This document shows, piece after piece, positions 50,559 to 60,264 of a stretch of DNA of 64,000 nt. The notes beneath the pieces are model-generated. The model did no database searches, was not told where the DNA came from, and worked only from the letters and a program-made list of their open reading frames with translations. The stretch comes from Haloferax massiliensis (GTDB taxonomy: Archaea > Halobacteriota > Halobacteria > Halobacteriales > Haloferacaceae). Position numbers and translations under genes: made by a program. The stretch covers positions 310,001 through 374,000 of the forward strand of contig NZ_CSTE01000003.1 of NCBI RefSeq assembly GCF_001368915.1. The letters are read 5' to 3'. Each line of letters begins with the position of its first letter. Position 1 is the stretch's first letter.

Positions 50559-52652
50559 ATGGATTCGCAAAGCAGCGCTGAGTCCGACAAGTGGATCAGC
50601 GACGGAGAATGGGAAGACGTGTCGTCGCAGACGCGGCGTCGTCTGCTTCGAAACGCGTTCGGTGCCACGGCCGGCGCCGCCGCGCTGGCTGGGTGTAGTC
50701 AGGGCGGAGACGAGGACACGCCGACGCCCCTCGAAAACGAGGGCGGCGGCGGCGGAAGCACGACGACCGACGGCGAGTCGAGCGGCCAGTCGTCGGGGAC
50801 GACACTCAACCACATCATCTCGCTCGCGCCGACGAACGCCCGGTTCAACCCCTACGGTAACGCCGCGAACTTCTCGTTCCGGTGGTACTGGGCGATGTTC
50901 GACCAGTTGGCAGTCCACGACAAGGTGTCGAACAAGACGAAGGGGATGGTCGTCAAGGACTGGGAGTACGCCGACAACGGACAGGTCACGTGGAACATCC
51001 GCGACACCTACACGTGGCACAACGGCGACGACCTGACGGCGGAGGACGTGACGACGCAGCTCAAAATCGGTCAGCTGATGCAGACCGTCCACAAGGGCTA
51101 CGGCGCACAGCCCCTGTACGAGAACGTAGAGCAGACCGGGAAGTACGAACTCACCTTCGACCTCGTCGAGCCCGGCATCAGCCGGGAGATATTCGAGTTC
51201 GGTCACATGAAGCGCCGGGCGTGGCTCTGGGCGCACCGAGACATCTGGGGACAGTACGCCGAGATGTTCGACGACGCCACCACCGAATCGGAGCGGACCT
51301 CCGCCCAGCAGGAGATGATGCAGGCGATTCAGCAGGACGTCTGGGACAACGCGAACGTGCCGGGGAACTCCGTCTGGGAGTTCGTCAGCGGAGAGGAGAA
51401 CGTCGCGCACTTCGAGCCCTACGACGACTACGTCAGCCCGTTCAGCGACGCCGAGTGGTCGAGCGGCGAAATCACGGGCGACATGATAGACTACAACCTC
51501 GATTGGCACCGCTACCCGAACCAACAACAGCGGACCAAGGCGATGCAGGAGGGCGTCATCGACGTGAGCTACCCGCCGGAGTCGCAGTCCGCCCGAGACC
51601 AACTCAAAGAAAACGGCTGGGGGCCGGCCGACAGCCTCTCCGAGGACCAGATCACGCCGCAGATGCGCAGCGGGGCGATGGGCGTCCTGCTCAACTGTCA
51701 GAGCGACATCACCGGCGACCCGCGCGTTCGGAAGGCGATTCACCACATCGTCCCCCGGAAGCCGCTCGTCGAGTGGGTTCCTGACTACGGCACTTACTGG
51801 GTCGAAGACCGCATTCCGTCCGGCATCGGGCAGGACAAGGAAGTGCCGTGGTTCGGCGGGAACTCCAACTGGCCGAGCGGGGACCTCGCGAGTCTCGAAC
51901 GGTACGCACACACGGAGAGCGACGTGGACGAACAGCGAGCGACCGAACTCCTCGAAGCCGCCGGCTTCACGAAGCCGGGCAACCGCTGGAAGGACCCCAA
52001 CGGCGAGAACGTCACCCTTCGGTTCTACACGGCGACCTCCGACGAGGAGCCGATGGCCCTGCGGTTCGCCCAAATCGCGAAGACCTACCTGGACGACTTC
52101 GGCCTCCAGACCGAAGTGACCGCACAGGAGGCGACCATCCGCGCGGGGAAGACGCTGGAGTCAGGCGACTGGGAGCTGCTGTTCGACAACTGGGGCGGGG
52201 CGAAGTCCGGTCCGCCGTTCCTCGGCTTCTCGAACTCGTTCAGAGTTCAGGAGTCGCTGTCCGGACAGCCGCTTCCGACCAACGACAACTGGGCGATGGA
52301 CCGCGTGGTCGAGGTGCCGTACCCCATCGGCGACCCGAGCGGCGACCTCCAAGAGGTCGACGTCATCGACAAGCTCAACGAGCTTCGGACGCAGATGTCG
52401 GACGAAGAGCGCAGACAGAAAGTCGCCGAAGTCTCGTGGATATTCAACCAGTCCCTACCGATGATGCTCATCAACGAGGAGGGCGGCACCGGCGGCTACT
52501 GGTTGAATCACGACAACTGGGAGACGAAGCCGCCGAACAACAACCGGAACCCCGCGTACCGCTACGAAATCGTCGAGATCGGCCAGTACTCGTACTGTCA
52601 GTACATGGCCAAGATGGGAACCGAGTACTTCCACTCGGCCGGAGGACAGTAA
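50559..52652 (+). CDS. ABC transporter substrate-binding lipoprotein, oligopeptide/oligosaccharide (SBP_bac_5) type
   Basis: 697 residues. Tat signal RRRLLRNAFGATAGAAALAG then Cys (about 27-47), a Gly/Ser/Thr linker, then the family-5 fold (APTNARFNPYGNAANFSFRWYWAMFDQL and the late CEXXL-type segment IFNQSLPMMLINEEGGTGGYW). Known: many family-5 proteins in plant-polymer loci import oligosaccharides rather than peptides. An overlapping GTG at 50556 is ignored in favour of the ATG with ideal TATA spacing. Followed by a fused permease and two ATPases. Confidence 0.88.
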   Translation: MDSQSSAESDKWISDGEWEDVSSQTRRRLLRNAFGATAGAAALAGCSQGGDEDTPTPLENEGGGGGSTTTDGESSGQSSGTTLNHIISLAPTNARFNPYGNAANFSFRWYWAMFDQLAVHDKVSNKTKGMVVKDWEYADNGQVTWNIRDTYTWHNGDDLTAEDVTTQLKIGQLMQTVHKGYGAQPLYENVEQTGKYELTFDLVEPGISREIFEFGHMKRRAWLWAHRDIWGQYAEMFDDATTESERTSAQQEMMQAIQQDVWDNANVPGNSVWEFVSGEENVAHFEPYDDYVSPFSDAEWSSGEITGDMIDYNLDWHRYPNQQQRTKAMQEGVIDVSYPPESQSARDQLKENGWGPADSLSEDQITPQMRSGAMGVLLNCQSDITGDPRVRKAIHHIVPRKPLVEWVPDYGTYWVEDRIPSGIGQDKEVPWFGGNSNWPSGDLASLERYAHTESDVDEQRATELLEAAGFTKPGNRWKDPNGENVTLRFYTATSDEEPMALRFAQIAKTYLDDFGLQTEVTAQEATIRAGKTLESGDWELLFDNWGGAKSGPPFLGFSNSFRVQESLSGQPLPTNDNWAMDRVVEVPYPIGDPSGDLQEVDVIDKLNELRTQMSDEERRQKVAEVSWIFNQSLPMMLINEEGGTGGYWLNHDNWETKPPNNNRNPAYRYEIVEIGQYSYCQYMAKMGTEYFHSAGGQ

Positions 52653-52859
52653 GCGCCGAGAGCGCCGCCCTCTGAACCAGAACCCGTCGTCTCACCGAGT
52701 CAGTCAGAACGTATCAGCCATGCGGTGAACTCCTCGTCCGGAGGCCGAGATACTCGCCTCCGGGCGCGACGACGGCGAGGTCGGTTCGGTCGAGTGCGGT
52801 CGAAAGTAGCCCTATTCATAATGATTAAGTGCGCTCATGAGAGCTAACAACTAGCAAGG

Positions 52860-54986
52860 ATGGTCGAGAAAAATTACTACGTGCGCCGGATAGCGCAGGC
52901 CCTGATAACGGTCTGGGCGGCGATTACGTTCTCGTTCGCGACGGTTCGGCTCATACCCGGTGGGCCGATGGACTACATCGCCGCGCAGATCAGACAGCGG
53001 TCCGGAGGGGCGGTTTCGACGACCCGCCTCAACCAGATGGTCGAGATGTACTCGAACGTCAATCCGGACAAGCCGATGCTGCAGGCGTACGTCGAATACA
53101 TCGTATCGGTCGCACAATTTGACTTCGGACGGTCTATCTTCTACGCGCAGCCGGTCTGGGACGTGCTCGGACCGGCGATTCCGTGGACGATGTTCGTCTC
53201 CCTTTTCGCCCTCGTCATCGGCACCATCATGGTGTTCCTCATCGGCGGCTTCCTCGCCGTCCACGAGGGCGACAGTTGGGACGTCGTGGGGAGCTACTTC
53301 GTCATCTTCTCCGACGCGGTCCCGTACTACATCGTCGGACTCGTGTTGCTGTTCACGCTCGGGTTCGGCACCGAGTTCTTCCCCAACGGCGGGCGGTACG
53401 ACAACGCGCTCACGCCCGGCTTCAACGTCGAGTTCATGGCCAGCGTGCTGCGACACGCGGCGCTGCCCATCATGTCGTTCGCGCTGACCTCGTGGGGCGG
53501 CCTCGAATTCCGGGCGCACTGTACCCGCATCATCGGCGAAGACTACGTCGACGTGGCGGAACTCAGGGGACTGCCCGACAGCAGGATTCAATTGCGCTAC
53601 ATCGGCTGGAACTCGATGCTCCCGATGTACACGGGTCTCATGGCCGGTCTCGCCAGCCTCTTCGGCGGGTCGGTCATCATGGAGCAGATATTCCGCTACC
53701 GCGGCATGGGCTTTTACTTCTACGAGGCCACGATGGCGCGGGACTACACGACGGTCATGGCGGCGGTCATCCTCTTTACCCTCGTCACCGTTATCGGCCT
53801 GCTCATCGCCGACTTCACCTACGGCTTCATCGACCCCCGCGCCGGGCACACCCAGCGCGAGTCCTACTCGCGGTCGTACCGCGAAACGCTCCAGCGGTTC
53901 GTCAACCGCCTGCGGGGCGGCGGCGCGGACGAGACCGAAACCATCGACGACCGCATCGAAGGGAACCGCATCTCGTCCAGCGGCGCGATGAGCTTCGACG
54001 TCGATAGCTCCGACTTCTCGCGCGGCGAGTACATCAGAGAGCGAATCGACCAGAGCCTCCTGACCCCGTTCCGCATCATCTGGACCTCGCCGCGAGCGCG
54101 GGTCGGTGCGATAATCCTCGGCATCTTCGGGTTCCTCGGGCTGTTCGGGCCGTACATCGTCCGGCCCGTCGAACCGTTCCAGGGAGACATTCTCCTGCAA
54201 CCGCTGGAGAACATGGCCTACCCGCTCGGCACCGACGACATCGGCCGCGACCTCCTCGCACAGCAGGTGCTCGCGACCCGTCCGATGCTCATCATGATGC
54301 TGTCGGGAGCCATGCTCACGCTGGGACTCGCCATCTTCTTCGGCGTCACGTCCGGCTACCTCGGCGGCGTCATCGACAAGGTGCTCATGACGGTGACCGA
54401 CGTGATGATGAACATCCCCGGGCTGGCGCTCGTCATCGTCCTCGCCGTGATTCTCGAACCGAAGAGTCCGGTGTTCGTCGGGTTCGTGCTGGCAATCGAC
54501 AACTGGCCACGGTTGGCCCGACAGCTCCGCTCGCAGGTGCTCACCATCCGCGGTGAGTCCCACGTCGAGGCCTCGCGGGTGCTCGGACTCCCCACGTCGA
54601 GCATCCTCTCGAAGAACGTCATGTCCCGGCTCATGCCGATGCTGACGATGGGAACGGTCGGGTCGATGCGGAACATCCTGATGGAGTCCGTCGGCCTGTA
54701 CTTCATCGGCGTGCTGCCGTTCACGACGAGCAACTGGGGCGTCATCCTCAACGTCGCCCGCACCGGCGGGGCACTGTCGGGGATGGACCGCTTCCACTGG
54801 CTGCTCGCGCCGATACTGTTCATCGTCACGATGACGTACGGCCTCCAGCTGTTCGCGCAGGGGACGGACCGACTGTTCAACCCCCGTCTTCGCGCCCGCC
54901 ACGCGGCCACCGTCTCGACCGACGACATGGAGGGCGGTCGCGGTGGCTCGGAGGGCGGCGACGGTGCCGCGTCCGCCGCGGACTGA
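52860..54986 (+). CDS. Fused DppB-DppC-type ABC transporter permease
   Basis: 708 residues. The first half (about 1-350) is a complete DppB-type permease: N-terminal YYVRRIAQALITVWAAITFSFATVRLIPGGP, six helices, EAA loop EDYVDVAELRGLPDSRI. After a polar linker (about 350-400, including DETETIDDRIEGNRISSSGA) the second half is a DppC-type permease starting TSPRARVGAIILGIFGFLGLF with its GTDDIGRDLL block and EAA loop ESHVEASRVLGLPTSSI. Normally these are two proteins. The reading frame is unbroken through the join. Function: the full membrane channel of the oligopeptide-type importer. Confidence 0.92.
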   Translation: MVEKNYYVRRIAQALITVWAAITFSFATVRLIPGGPMDYIAAQIRQRSGGAVSTTRLNQMVEMYSNVNPDKPMLQAYVEYIVSVAQFDFGRSIFYAQPVWDVLGPAIPWTMFVSLFALVIGTIMVFLIGGFLAVHEGDSWDVVGSYFVIFSDAVPYYIVGLVLLFTLGFGTEFFPNGGRYDNALTPGFNVEFMASVLRHAALPIMSFALTSWGGLEFRAHCTRIIGEDYVDVAELRGLPDSRIQLRYIGWNSMLPMYTGLMAGLASLFGGSVIMEQIFRYRGMGFYFYEATMARDYTTVMAAVILFTLVTVIGLLIADFTYGFIDPRAGHTQRESYSRSYRETLQRFVNRLRGGGADETETIDDRIEGNRISSSGAMSFDVDSSDFSRGEYIRERIDQSLLTPFRIIWTSPRARVGAIILGIFGFLGLFGPYIVRPVEPFQGDILLQPLENMAYPLGTDDIGRDLLAQQVLATRPMLIMMLSGAMLTLGLAIFFGVTSGYLGGVIDKVLMTVTDVMMNIPGLALVIVLAVILEPKSPVFVGFVLAIDNWPRLARQLRSQVLTIRGESHVEASRVLGLPTSSILSKNVMSRLMPMLTMGTVGSMRNILMESVGLYFIGVLPFTTSNWGVILNVARTGGALSGMDRFHWLLAPILFIVTMTYGLQLFAQGTDRLFNPRLRARHAATVSTDDMEGGRGGSEGGDGAASAAD

Positions 54987-55021
54987 CTAGCACGACCCGG
55001 TCGGTCGGTTTCGCGTCGCTG

Positions 55022-55027
55022 TTTTTT
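55022..55027 (+). terminator. T6 tract after the fused permease
   Basis: Six T after a GC-rich stretch, 36 bases past the stop. A likely terminator, which would separate permease and ATPase transcripts. Confidence 0.4.
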
Positions 55028-55117
55028 CCGTTGTCTCGACCCGAGAGCGGCCGTGCTACGCCGCCCCGGGGAAAAGGTTAACACACGCGCTATCGACCTA
55101 CCAAACGGACTTCAACT

Positions 55118-55219
55118 ATGAAAGTGGAGAAAGAAGGAAATACGACGCGGTACCTGCTCGGCCTCGTGATACTCGTTATCCTGCTCGTCGGGGTGTACTA
55201 CGGATTCACCATGATGTGA
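55118..55219 (+). CDS. 33-residue single-helix membrane protein
   Basis: A short frame from ATG to TGA: charged start MKVEKEGNTTRY, one helix (about 13-29, LLGLVILVILLVGVYYG), end FTMM. Its charge and hydrophobic pattern suit a small membrane peptide with the head inside. It ends exactly where the opposite-strand gene's stop begins. It may be a transporter accessory peptide or independent. Confidence 0.5.
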   Translation: MKVEKEGNTTRYLLGLVILVILLVGVYYGFTMM

Positions 55220-55438
55220 TCAGACCAGTCGGTACGCCCACAAGAGCACCCGGAACGCGACGGCGACGAACACCAGTAACCCACCGATTATTCCGAACAT
55301 CCCCGCCCAGACGCCGGTCTGAAGGGCGGCACCGAAGAGAATCAACAGCGCGCCGAGGAGAATCACCGTCGAGGTGATGCCGCCGATTTTGGAGCGAACT
55401 GTCCACAGTACGTTCTGTCGCGTTTGTGCTTGCGCCAT
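55220..55438 (-). CDS. Small two-helix membrane protein, function unknown
   Basis: 72 residues: head MAQAQTRQNVLWTVRSKIGG, helices at about 19-38 (GGITSTVILLGALLILFGAA) and 44-66 (AGMFGIIGGLLVFVAVAFRVLLW). Tail to tail with the 33-residue gene with no gap. Start at MAQAQ; upstream sequence in this frame is not protein-like. Confidence 0.65.
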   Translation of the reverse strand: MAQAQTRQNVLWTVRSKIGGITSTVILLGALLILFGAALQTGVWAGMFGIIGGLLVFVAVAFRVLLWAYRLV

Positions 55439-55653
55439 GTCAGCACGGACATCGCGGGCGAACTTATAGTTTTCCGGTATCGCTGGCTGAACCGTCCGAA
55501 GTGGCCGAAATTGGTCGAACCCGCTTGCACCGGCGGAAAGTATTAAGTAGGATTGAACGTGATATTTTCCTACTACGGTCACATGTTGACGATACGCACG
55601 CGTAACGGGCGGGGACGCTCGCCCGGCGCACGAACCGACGAGAGGGACTGACC

Positions 55654-56715
55654 ATGGCGACACAACACACCAAACAGAAGATGCCAGACGAGCCGTCGGC
55701 CGAGCACAACGTGTTAGAGATAACGAACGCGAGCGTCGCGTTCGCGATGGAACGGGGGGACGCGCGGGTCCTCGACGACGTGTCGATTAACGTCCGCCGC
55801 GGCGAGGTGCTCGGCGTCGTCGGCGAGTCCGGGTCCGGCAAGTCGATGCTGGCGGACTCCATGCTCGACGCCATCGACTCGCCGGGGACGCTCACCGGCG
55901 ACGTGGTGTTCAACCCGCCGGAGGGCGGCGAGCCCATCAGGGTCAACGACCTGAGCAAAGAGGAGCTTCGCCGGTTCCGCTGGGAACGGGTCTCGATGGT
56001 CGTTCAGGGAGCGCTCGACTCTTTTAACCCGACGCTCAGTATCGGCGATCACTTCGTCGAGACGCTCCGCGCGCACGACTACGATATTCAGGACGGGATG
56101 GAGCGCGCCCGACAGCTCATCTCCGACGTGCACCTCGAACCCGACCGCGTCCTCGACGCGTACCCCCACGAGCTCTCGGGCGGGATGAAACAGCGCGCGC
56201 TCATCGCGCTGAGCCTCATCCTCGACCCCGACGTGCTCGTGATGGACGAGCCGACCGCCGCGCTCGACCTCCTGATGCAGCAGTCGATTCTGAAGCTCCT
56301 CTCGGAGCTGAAAGCCGAGTACGACCTCACCATCGTCATCGTGACGCACGACCTGAGCCACGTCGCGCGCATCTCCGACCGCCTCGCGGTGATGTACGCC
56401 TTCGAACTGCTGGAACTCGGCCCGGTCGAAGACATCGTCATGGACCCCGCCCACCCCTACACGCGGGAGCTCCTCAACTCGATACCCGACATCGACGCCA
56501 ACCTCGACGAGATGGCGTCCATCGAGGGGACGAGCCCGGACCCGCTGAACGTCCCGAAGGGCTGTTCGTACCACACCCGATGCCCACTCGCCGACGAGCA
56601 GTGCCGGGCGACGAACCCTGACCTCATGGAGGTGTCCGACGACCACGGGGCCGCGTGCTTCTACACGGACGAGGCCCGCGAGACGATTCCCCTCAAGAAG
56701 GAGGTCTCGAAATGA
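55654..56715 (+). CDS. ABC transporter ATPase, OppD/DppD type
   Basis: 353 residues. Walker A GESGSGKSM (about 66-74), Q-loop VVQGAL, signature LSGGMKQRAL (about 173), Walker B VLVMDEPTAALD, H-loop THDLSH, and the C-terminal oligopeptide-transporter domain with a four-Cys cluster (CSYHTRCPLADEQC and a later Cys). Known: pairs with OppF; the Cys cluster can hold an iron-sulphur centre in this family. Stop overlaps the next gene's ATG (ATGA). Confidence 0.92.
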   Translation: MATQHTKQKMPDEPSAEHNVLEITNASVAFAMERGDARVLDDVSINVRRGEVLGVVGESGSGKSMLADSMLDAIDSPGTLTGDVVFNPPEGGEPIRVNDLSKEELRRFRWERVSMVVQGALDSFNPTLSIGDHFVETLRAHDYDIQDGMERARQLISDVHLEPDRVLDAYPHELSGGMKQRALIALSLILDPDVLVMDEPTAALDLLMQQSILKLLSELKAEYDLTIVIVTHDLSHVARISDRLAVMYAFELLELGPVEDIVMDPAHPYTRELLNSIPDIDANLDEMASIEGTSPDPLNVPKGCSYHTRCPLADEQCRATNPDLMEVSDDHGAACFYTDEARETIPLKKEVSK

Positions 56716-57827
56716 GCACCGACCCCCTGCTCCGCGTCGACGACCTGAGCGTCCACTTCGGCGGCAACGAGGGCATCCTCGACCGCTTCCTCGGCGACGA
56801 CAAGGGCGTCGTCCGCGCCGTCGACGACGTCTCGCTCGACATCGGCGAGAACGACGTGGTCGCGCTCGTCGGCGAGTCCGGCTGTGGCAAGACGACGCTC
56901 GGGAAGGCCATGATCGGCCTCCAACGGCCCACCTCGGGGACGGTCAGCTTCCGCGGGCAGGACATCTGGAAGTCCGACCTCGAACCCGGCGACATCCCGT
57001 ACAAGGAGATTCGGAAGTCGCTCCAGATGGTCCATCAGGACGCGGGGAACTCGCTTGACCCCAACCGGACGATATTCAAGAACCTCAATCCGGCGCTGAA
57101 GAAGTGGCGGCCGGAGCTCAACCTCGTCGAACGACGAGAGCTCGTCCACCAGATGCTCGATACGGTCGGCCTCACCCCCGCGGACGACTACGCCTCGCGG
57201 TACCCCCACCAGCTGAGCGGCGGGGAGGCCCAGCGGACCGTCATCGTCCGCTCGATGCTCCTCGAACCGGACCTCATCCTCGCCGACGAGGCCGTGAGCG
57301 CCCTCGACGTGTCGCTGCGGGTGAACCTGATGGACCTCCTCCTCGAACTGCAGGAGATGTTCAGCACCTCGTTCGTCTTCATCTCGCACAACATGGCGAA
57401 CGCCCGCTACCTCGCCGGGCGCGCCGACGGTCGCATCGCCGTCATGTACCTCGGCCGCATCGTCGAAATCGGCCCGGCGGACGAGATTATCAAGAACCCC
57501 CAGCACCCGTACACCAAGAGCCTCCTGTGGGCGACTTCCGGTCTCTCGGAGATAAACGACCCCATCGAGACGCCGCCGGTCAGGAAAATCGACATCCCGG
57601 ACCCGGAGAACCCGCCGAGCGGCTGTCGGTTCCACACCCGGTGTCCCGAGGCGCGGGAGTACTGTACGTCGAACACGCCGGACCTCTCGGGCATGAGCGG
57701 CCCGTCGGACCGCCACGAGGCGGCCTGCTTCGACGCCCACGACAGAATCGACTACCGGAACAGCGAACCGCTCAGCGACGACCTCGACATCGACGTCGCG
57801 GACGACGCGGAGCAACCGGCCGACTGA
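56712..57827 (+). CDS. ABC transporter ATPase, OppF/DppF type
   Basis: 371 residues. Walker A GESGCGKTT (about 56-64), signature LSGGEAQRTV, Walker B LILADEAVSALD (DEA where DEP is usual), H-loop SHNMAN, C-terminal CRFHTRCPEAREYC cluster. Start fixed by the ATGA overlap. Partner of the preceding ATPase. Confidence 0.92.
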   Translation: MSTDPLLRVDDLSVHFGGNEGILDRFLGDDKGVVRAVDDVSLDIGENDVVALVGESGCGKTTLGKAMIGLQRPTSGTVSFRGQDIWKSDLEPGDIPYKEIRKSLQMVHQDAGNSLDPNRTIFKNLNPALKKWRPELNLVERRELVHQMLDTVGLTPADDYASRYPHQLSGGEAQRTVIVRSMLLEPDLILADEAVSALDVSLRVNLMDLLLELQEMFSTSFVFISHNMANARYLAGRADGRIAVMYLGRIVEIGPADEIIKNPQHPYTKSLLWATSGLSEINDPIETPPVRKIDIPDPENPPSGCRFHTRCPEAREYCTSNTPDLSGMSGPSDRHEAACFDAHDRIDYRNSEPLSDDLDIDVADDAEQPAD

Positions 57828-57912
57828 AAAACCTCGGTTCGGACTGCCGTTCAGGCGCCGGAACCGGCACCGAAACCCGCACTAAAACCTGTTTTCGCAC
57901 CCGAGTTCAAGT

Positions 57913-59034
57913 TCACTCCGCGTCGTCCGCGGGACCGACGTCAGTCGGGAAGCCGTCGGGGACCGACGGGGGGCGCTCGCACTGCGCCGAGAGCTCGACG
58001 TACGCGCCCTCTTCGGCGGACTCGCGGATGCCGTCCATCGCTTCGAGGACGTGGAACCCGAGGTCGCCGCTGGTCCGGTGGTCCCAGTCGGAATCGAGCG
58101 AGTACGCGAGGTCGACGAGGCCGAGGCCGCGCTGTTGGCCGGGGTGGTCGCGCTCGACGGGAACCTCGCGCCACTCGCCGTCGTCGTCGTCGCTGCGGTG
58201 GACGCGGGGCGTCCCGTCGAACCGGTTGGGGTTGGTGACGCTCAGCGTCCCCTCGGTGCCGTAAATCTCGAACCCCGGCAGTTCGGACCCCCACACGTCG
58301 AAACTCGTCAGGAGCGTCCCCGTCGCGCCGTTCTCGAAGGTCACGACGGCCGTCTCGTGGGTCGGCACCGACACCGGAATCCGCTCGCCGCGGCGCGGTT
58401 CGCTCGTTATCTCGCGCTCTGCGAACGGCGTGTTCGCGGTGCCGGCGACCGACTGAATCGGGCCGAGAAGCGTCACGAGCGACGTGAGATAGTACGGGCC
58501 CATGTCGAAAAGCGGGCCGCCGCCTTCCGCGTAGAAGCCGTCGGGGTCCGGGTGCCAGTGTTCGTGGCCGTGGTTCGACCAGAACGCCGTCGCGCCGACG
58601 GGGTCGCCGATGCGGCTCTCGTCGATGAGGTCGCGGCAGGTCTGGATGCCGGTTCCGAGGACGGTGTCGGGCGCGACGCCGACGGTCAGTCCGCGCTCGG
58701 CGGCGGTCCCCAGAATCGCCTCGCCTTCGGCCTTGGTCGCCGCGAGCGGCTTTTCCGTGTAGGCGTGCTTGCCAGCCTGAAGCGCGGCCGACACGAGGTC
58801 GCCGTGGGTGCCCGCCGGCGTGAGCACGACCGCCACGTCGATTTCGGGGTCGGCGAGCAGGTCCTCGGTCGAGAGGACGCGGGGAACACCGTACTCGGCC
58901 GCTTTCGACTCCGCGCGGTCCGCGTCGAGGTCGGCGCAGGCGGCGATATCGAGGGCGTCGAAGCGGTTCCCCGCCTCGAAGTAGACGTCGCTGATGGCTC
59001 CACAACCGATGATACCGAGAGTCACGCGCTCCAT
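57913..59034 (-). CDS. Gfo/Idh/MocA family oxidoreductase
   Basis: 373 residues. Rossmann fingerprint GIIGCGAISDVYF, EKPLA with the catalytic Lys (about 95), and substrate-domain block FYAEGGGPLFDMGPYYLTSLV. NAD(P)-dependent oxidation of a sugar or sugar acid is expected. Converges on the ATPase operon; another family member lies 78 bases upstream on the same strand. Confidence 0.87.
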   Translation of the reverse strand: MERVTLGIIGCGAISDVYFEAGNRFDALDIAACADLDADRAESKAAEYGVPRVLSTEDLLADPEIDVAVVLTPAGTHGDLVSAALQAGKHAYTEKPLAATKAEGEAILGTAAERGLTVGVAPDTVLGTGIQTCRDLIDESRIGDPVGATAFWSNHGHEHWHPDPDGFYAEGGGPLFDMGPYYLTSLVTLLGPIQSVAGTANTPFAEREITSEPRRGERIPVSVPTHETAVVTFENGATGTLLTSFDVWGSELPGFEIYGTEGTLSVTNPNRFDGTPRVHRSDDDDGEWREVPVERDHPGQQRGLGLVDLAYSLDSDWDHRTSGDLGFHVLEAMDGIRESAEEGAYVELSAQCERPPSVPDGFPTDVGPADDAE

Positions 59035-59112
59035 ACCGGGGCGACGCGGGAGAGGCCCAAATAGCTGTTGACGGGCGCGGGCGCGAGGGAGTCGTCGGGC
59101 GAGTCAGCGCGC

Positions 59113-60138
59113 TCAGTCGTCCGCGTCACCGGGGCCGGCGAGCGACGACACCGACACCCACTCGCCGCGGCTGTCCGAGCGCTCGGCGGCGAAAACGATG
59201 TCCAGCCCCGCCCTCGCCTCGTCCGGCGGCACCATCGGCGGTCGCCCCTCGGAGACGGCCGCGACGAAGTCGCGTATCTGTGTGACGTGCGGCCCGTCGG
59301 GGCACGGGTCGGGGAGGTCGACGGGTTGTGTCTCCCCGTTCACTTCGAACAGTTCGACGCCCGTCTCGGTGACGCGGAGCGTTCCCTCCGTCCCGTTGAA
59401 TTCGAGACTGATGGGCTGTTGGGGTCGCGTCGCCGTCGTCGCCGACACCTGCCCGACCGCGCCGTCTTCGAATCGGAGGGAAAGAGCGGCCGTATCGGGT
59501 GCGTCGATGTCGTGGGACAGCGCGTCGCCGGTGCCGGCGACCCGTGACACGTCGCCCGCGACCCACTGGAGCAGGTCGACACCGTGGAGCGCCTGCGTGA
59601 ACAGGACGCCGCCGTCGAGGTCGGCGCTCCCATGCCACGACGAGTCGTCGTAGTACGAGCGGTCGCGGTGCCACTTCACCCGCACGTCGGCGAACACGAG
59701 TCGTCCGAGCCGACCGTCGCGGACCGCCTCGCGGGCGAACCGCATCGAGGGGAACAGCCGCCGCTGGAGGATACACGCGAGGGTGACGCCGGCGTCGCGG
59801 CAGGCGTCGACCATGTCCGCCACGCGGTCGGGCGTGATTTCCAGCGGCTTCTCGCAGAGCACGTCGATGCCGTCCGCCGCGGCGTCGACGACGATATCGC
59901 GGTGGGCACCGTTGGGTGTGCAGACGCAGACGGCGTCGAGCGCGGCGTCGGCGAACAGGTCGGCGTGGCCGGTGTACGACGGACAGCCGTGCGTCTCGCC
60001 GAACGACCGGGCGGTCTCGGCGGTGTGGTCGGCACAGCCGACGAGTGTCGCGCCGTCGATGTCGGCGAGCGCTTCGGCGTGAGAGTGACCCATGCTCGCA
60101 CAGCCGACGATGCCGACCCGAATCGGCGTCTCGGTCAT
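59113..60138 (-). CDS. Gfo/Idh/MocA family oxidoreductase
   Basis: 341 residues. Rossmann VGIVGCASMGHSHAEAL, EKPLEI (about 95), SADLDGGVLFTQALHGVDLLQW. Closest in layout to the preceding family members but with a different substrate pocket. Four paralogues in one locus suggest a mixture of sugar acids or a multi-step epimerisation. Confidence 0.87.
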   Translation of the reverse strand: MTETPIRVGIVGCASMGHSHAEALADIDGATLVGCADHTAETARSFGETHGCPSYTGHADLFADAALDAVCVCTPNGAHRDIVVDAAADGIDVLCEKPLEITPDRVADMVDACRDAGVTLACILQRRLFPSMRFAREAVRDGRLGRLVFADVRVKWHRDRSYYDDSSWHGSADLDGGVLFTQALHGVDLLQWVAGDVSRVAGTGDALSHDIDAPDTAALSLRFEDGAVGQVSATTATRPQQPISLEFNGTEGTLRVTETGVELFEVNGETQPVDLPDPCPDGPHVTQIRDFVAAVSEGRPPMVPPDEARAGLDIVFAAERSDSRGEWVSVSSLAGPGDADD

Positions 60139-60264
60139 CGGCGCTCACCGTCGGACGAGGGAGTGACTGTGACTGTAGGCGTCATCGATTCGAACGTCAG
60201 CGGGCGGTGTGATAAGCGTTTACGAGCGGCGAGCGGGGTCGCGCAGTTGCGCGGTCGTGCGGCC

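Noticed and set aside
50169..52073. 634-codon frame opposite the binding protein gene
   Set aside because: Antisense of a gene with a Tat lipobox and family-5 motifs; no similarity of its own.
52851..54902. 683-codon frame opposite the fused permease
   Set aside because: Charged His/Arg/Glu-rich antisense; the plus strand has membrane helices and EAA loops.
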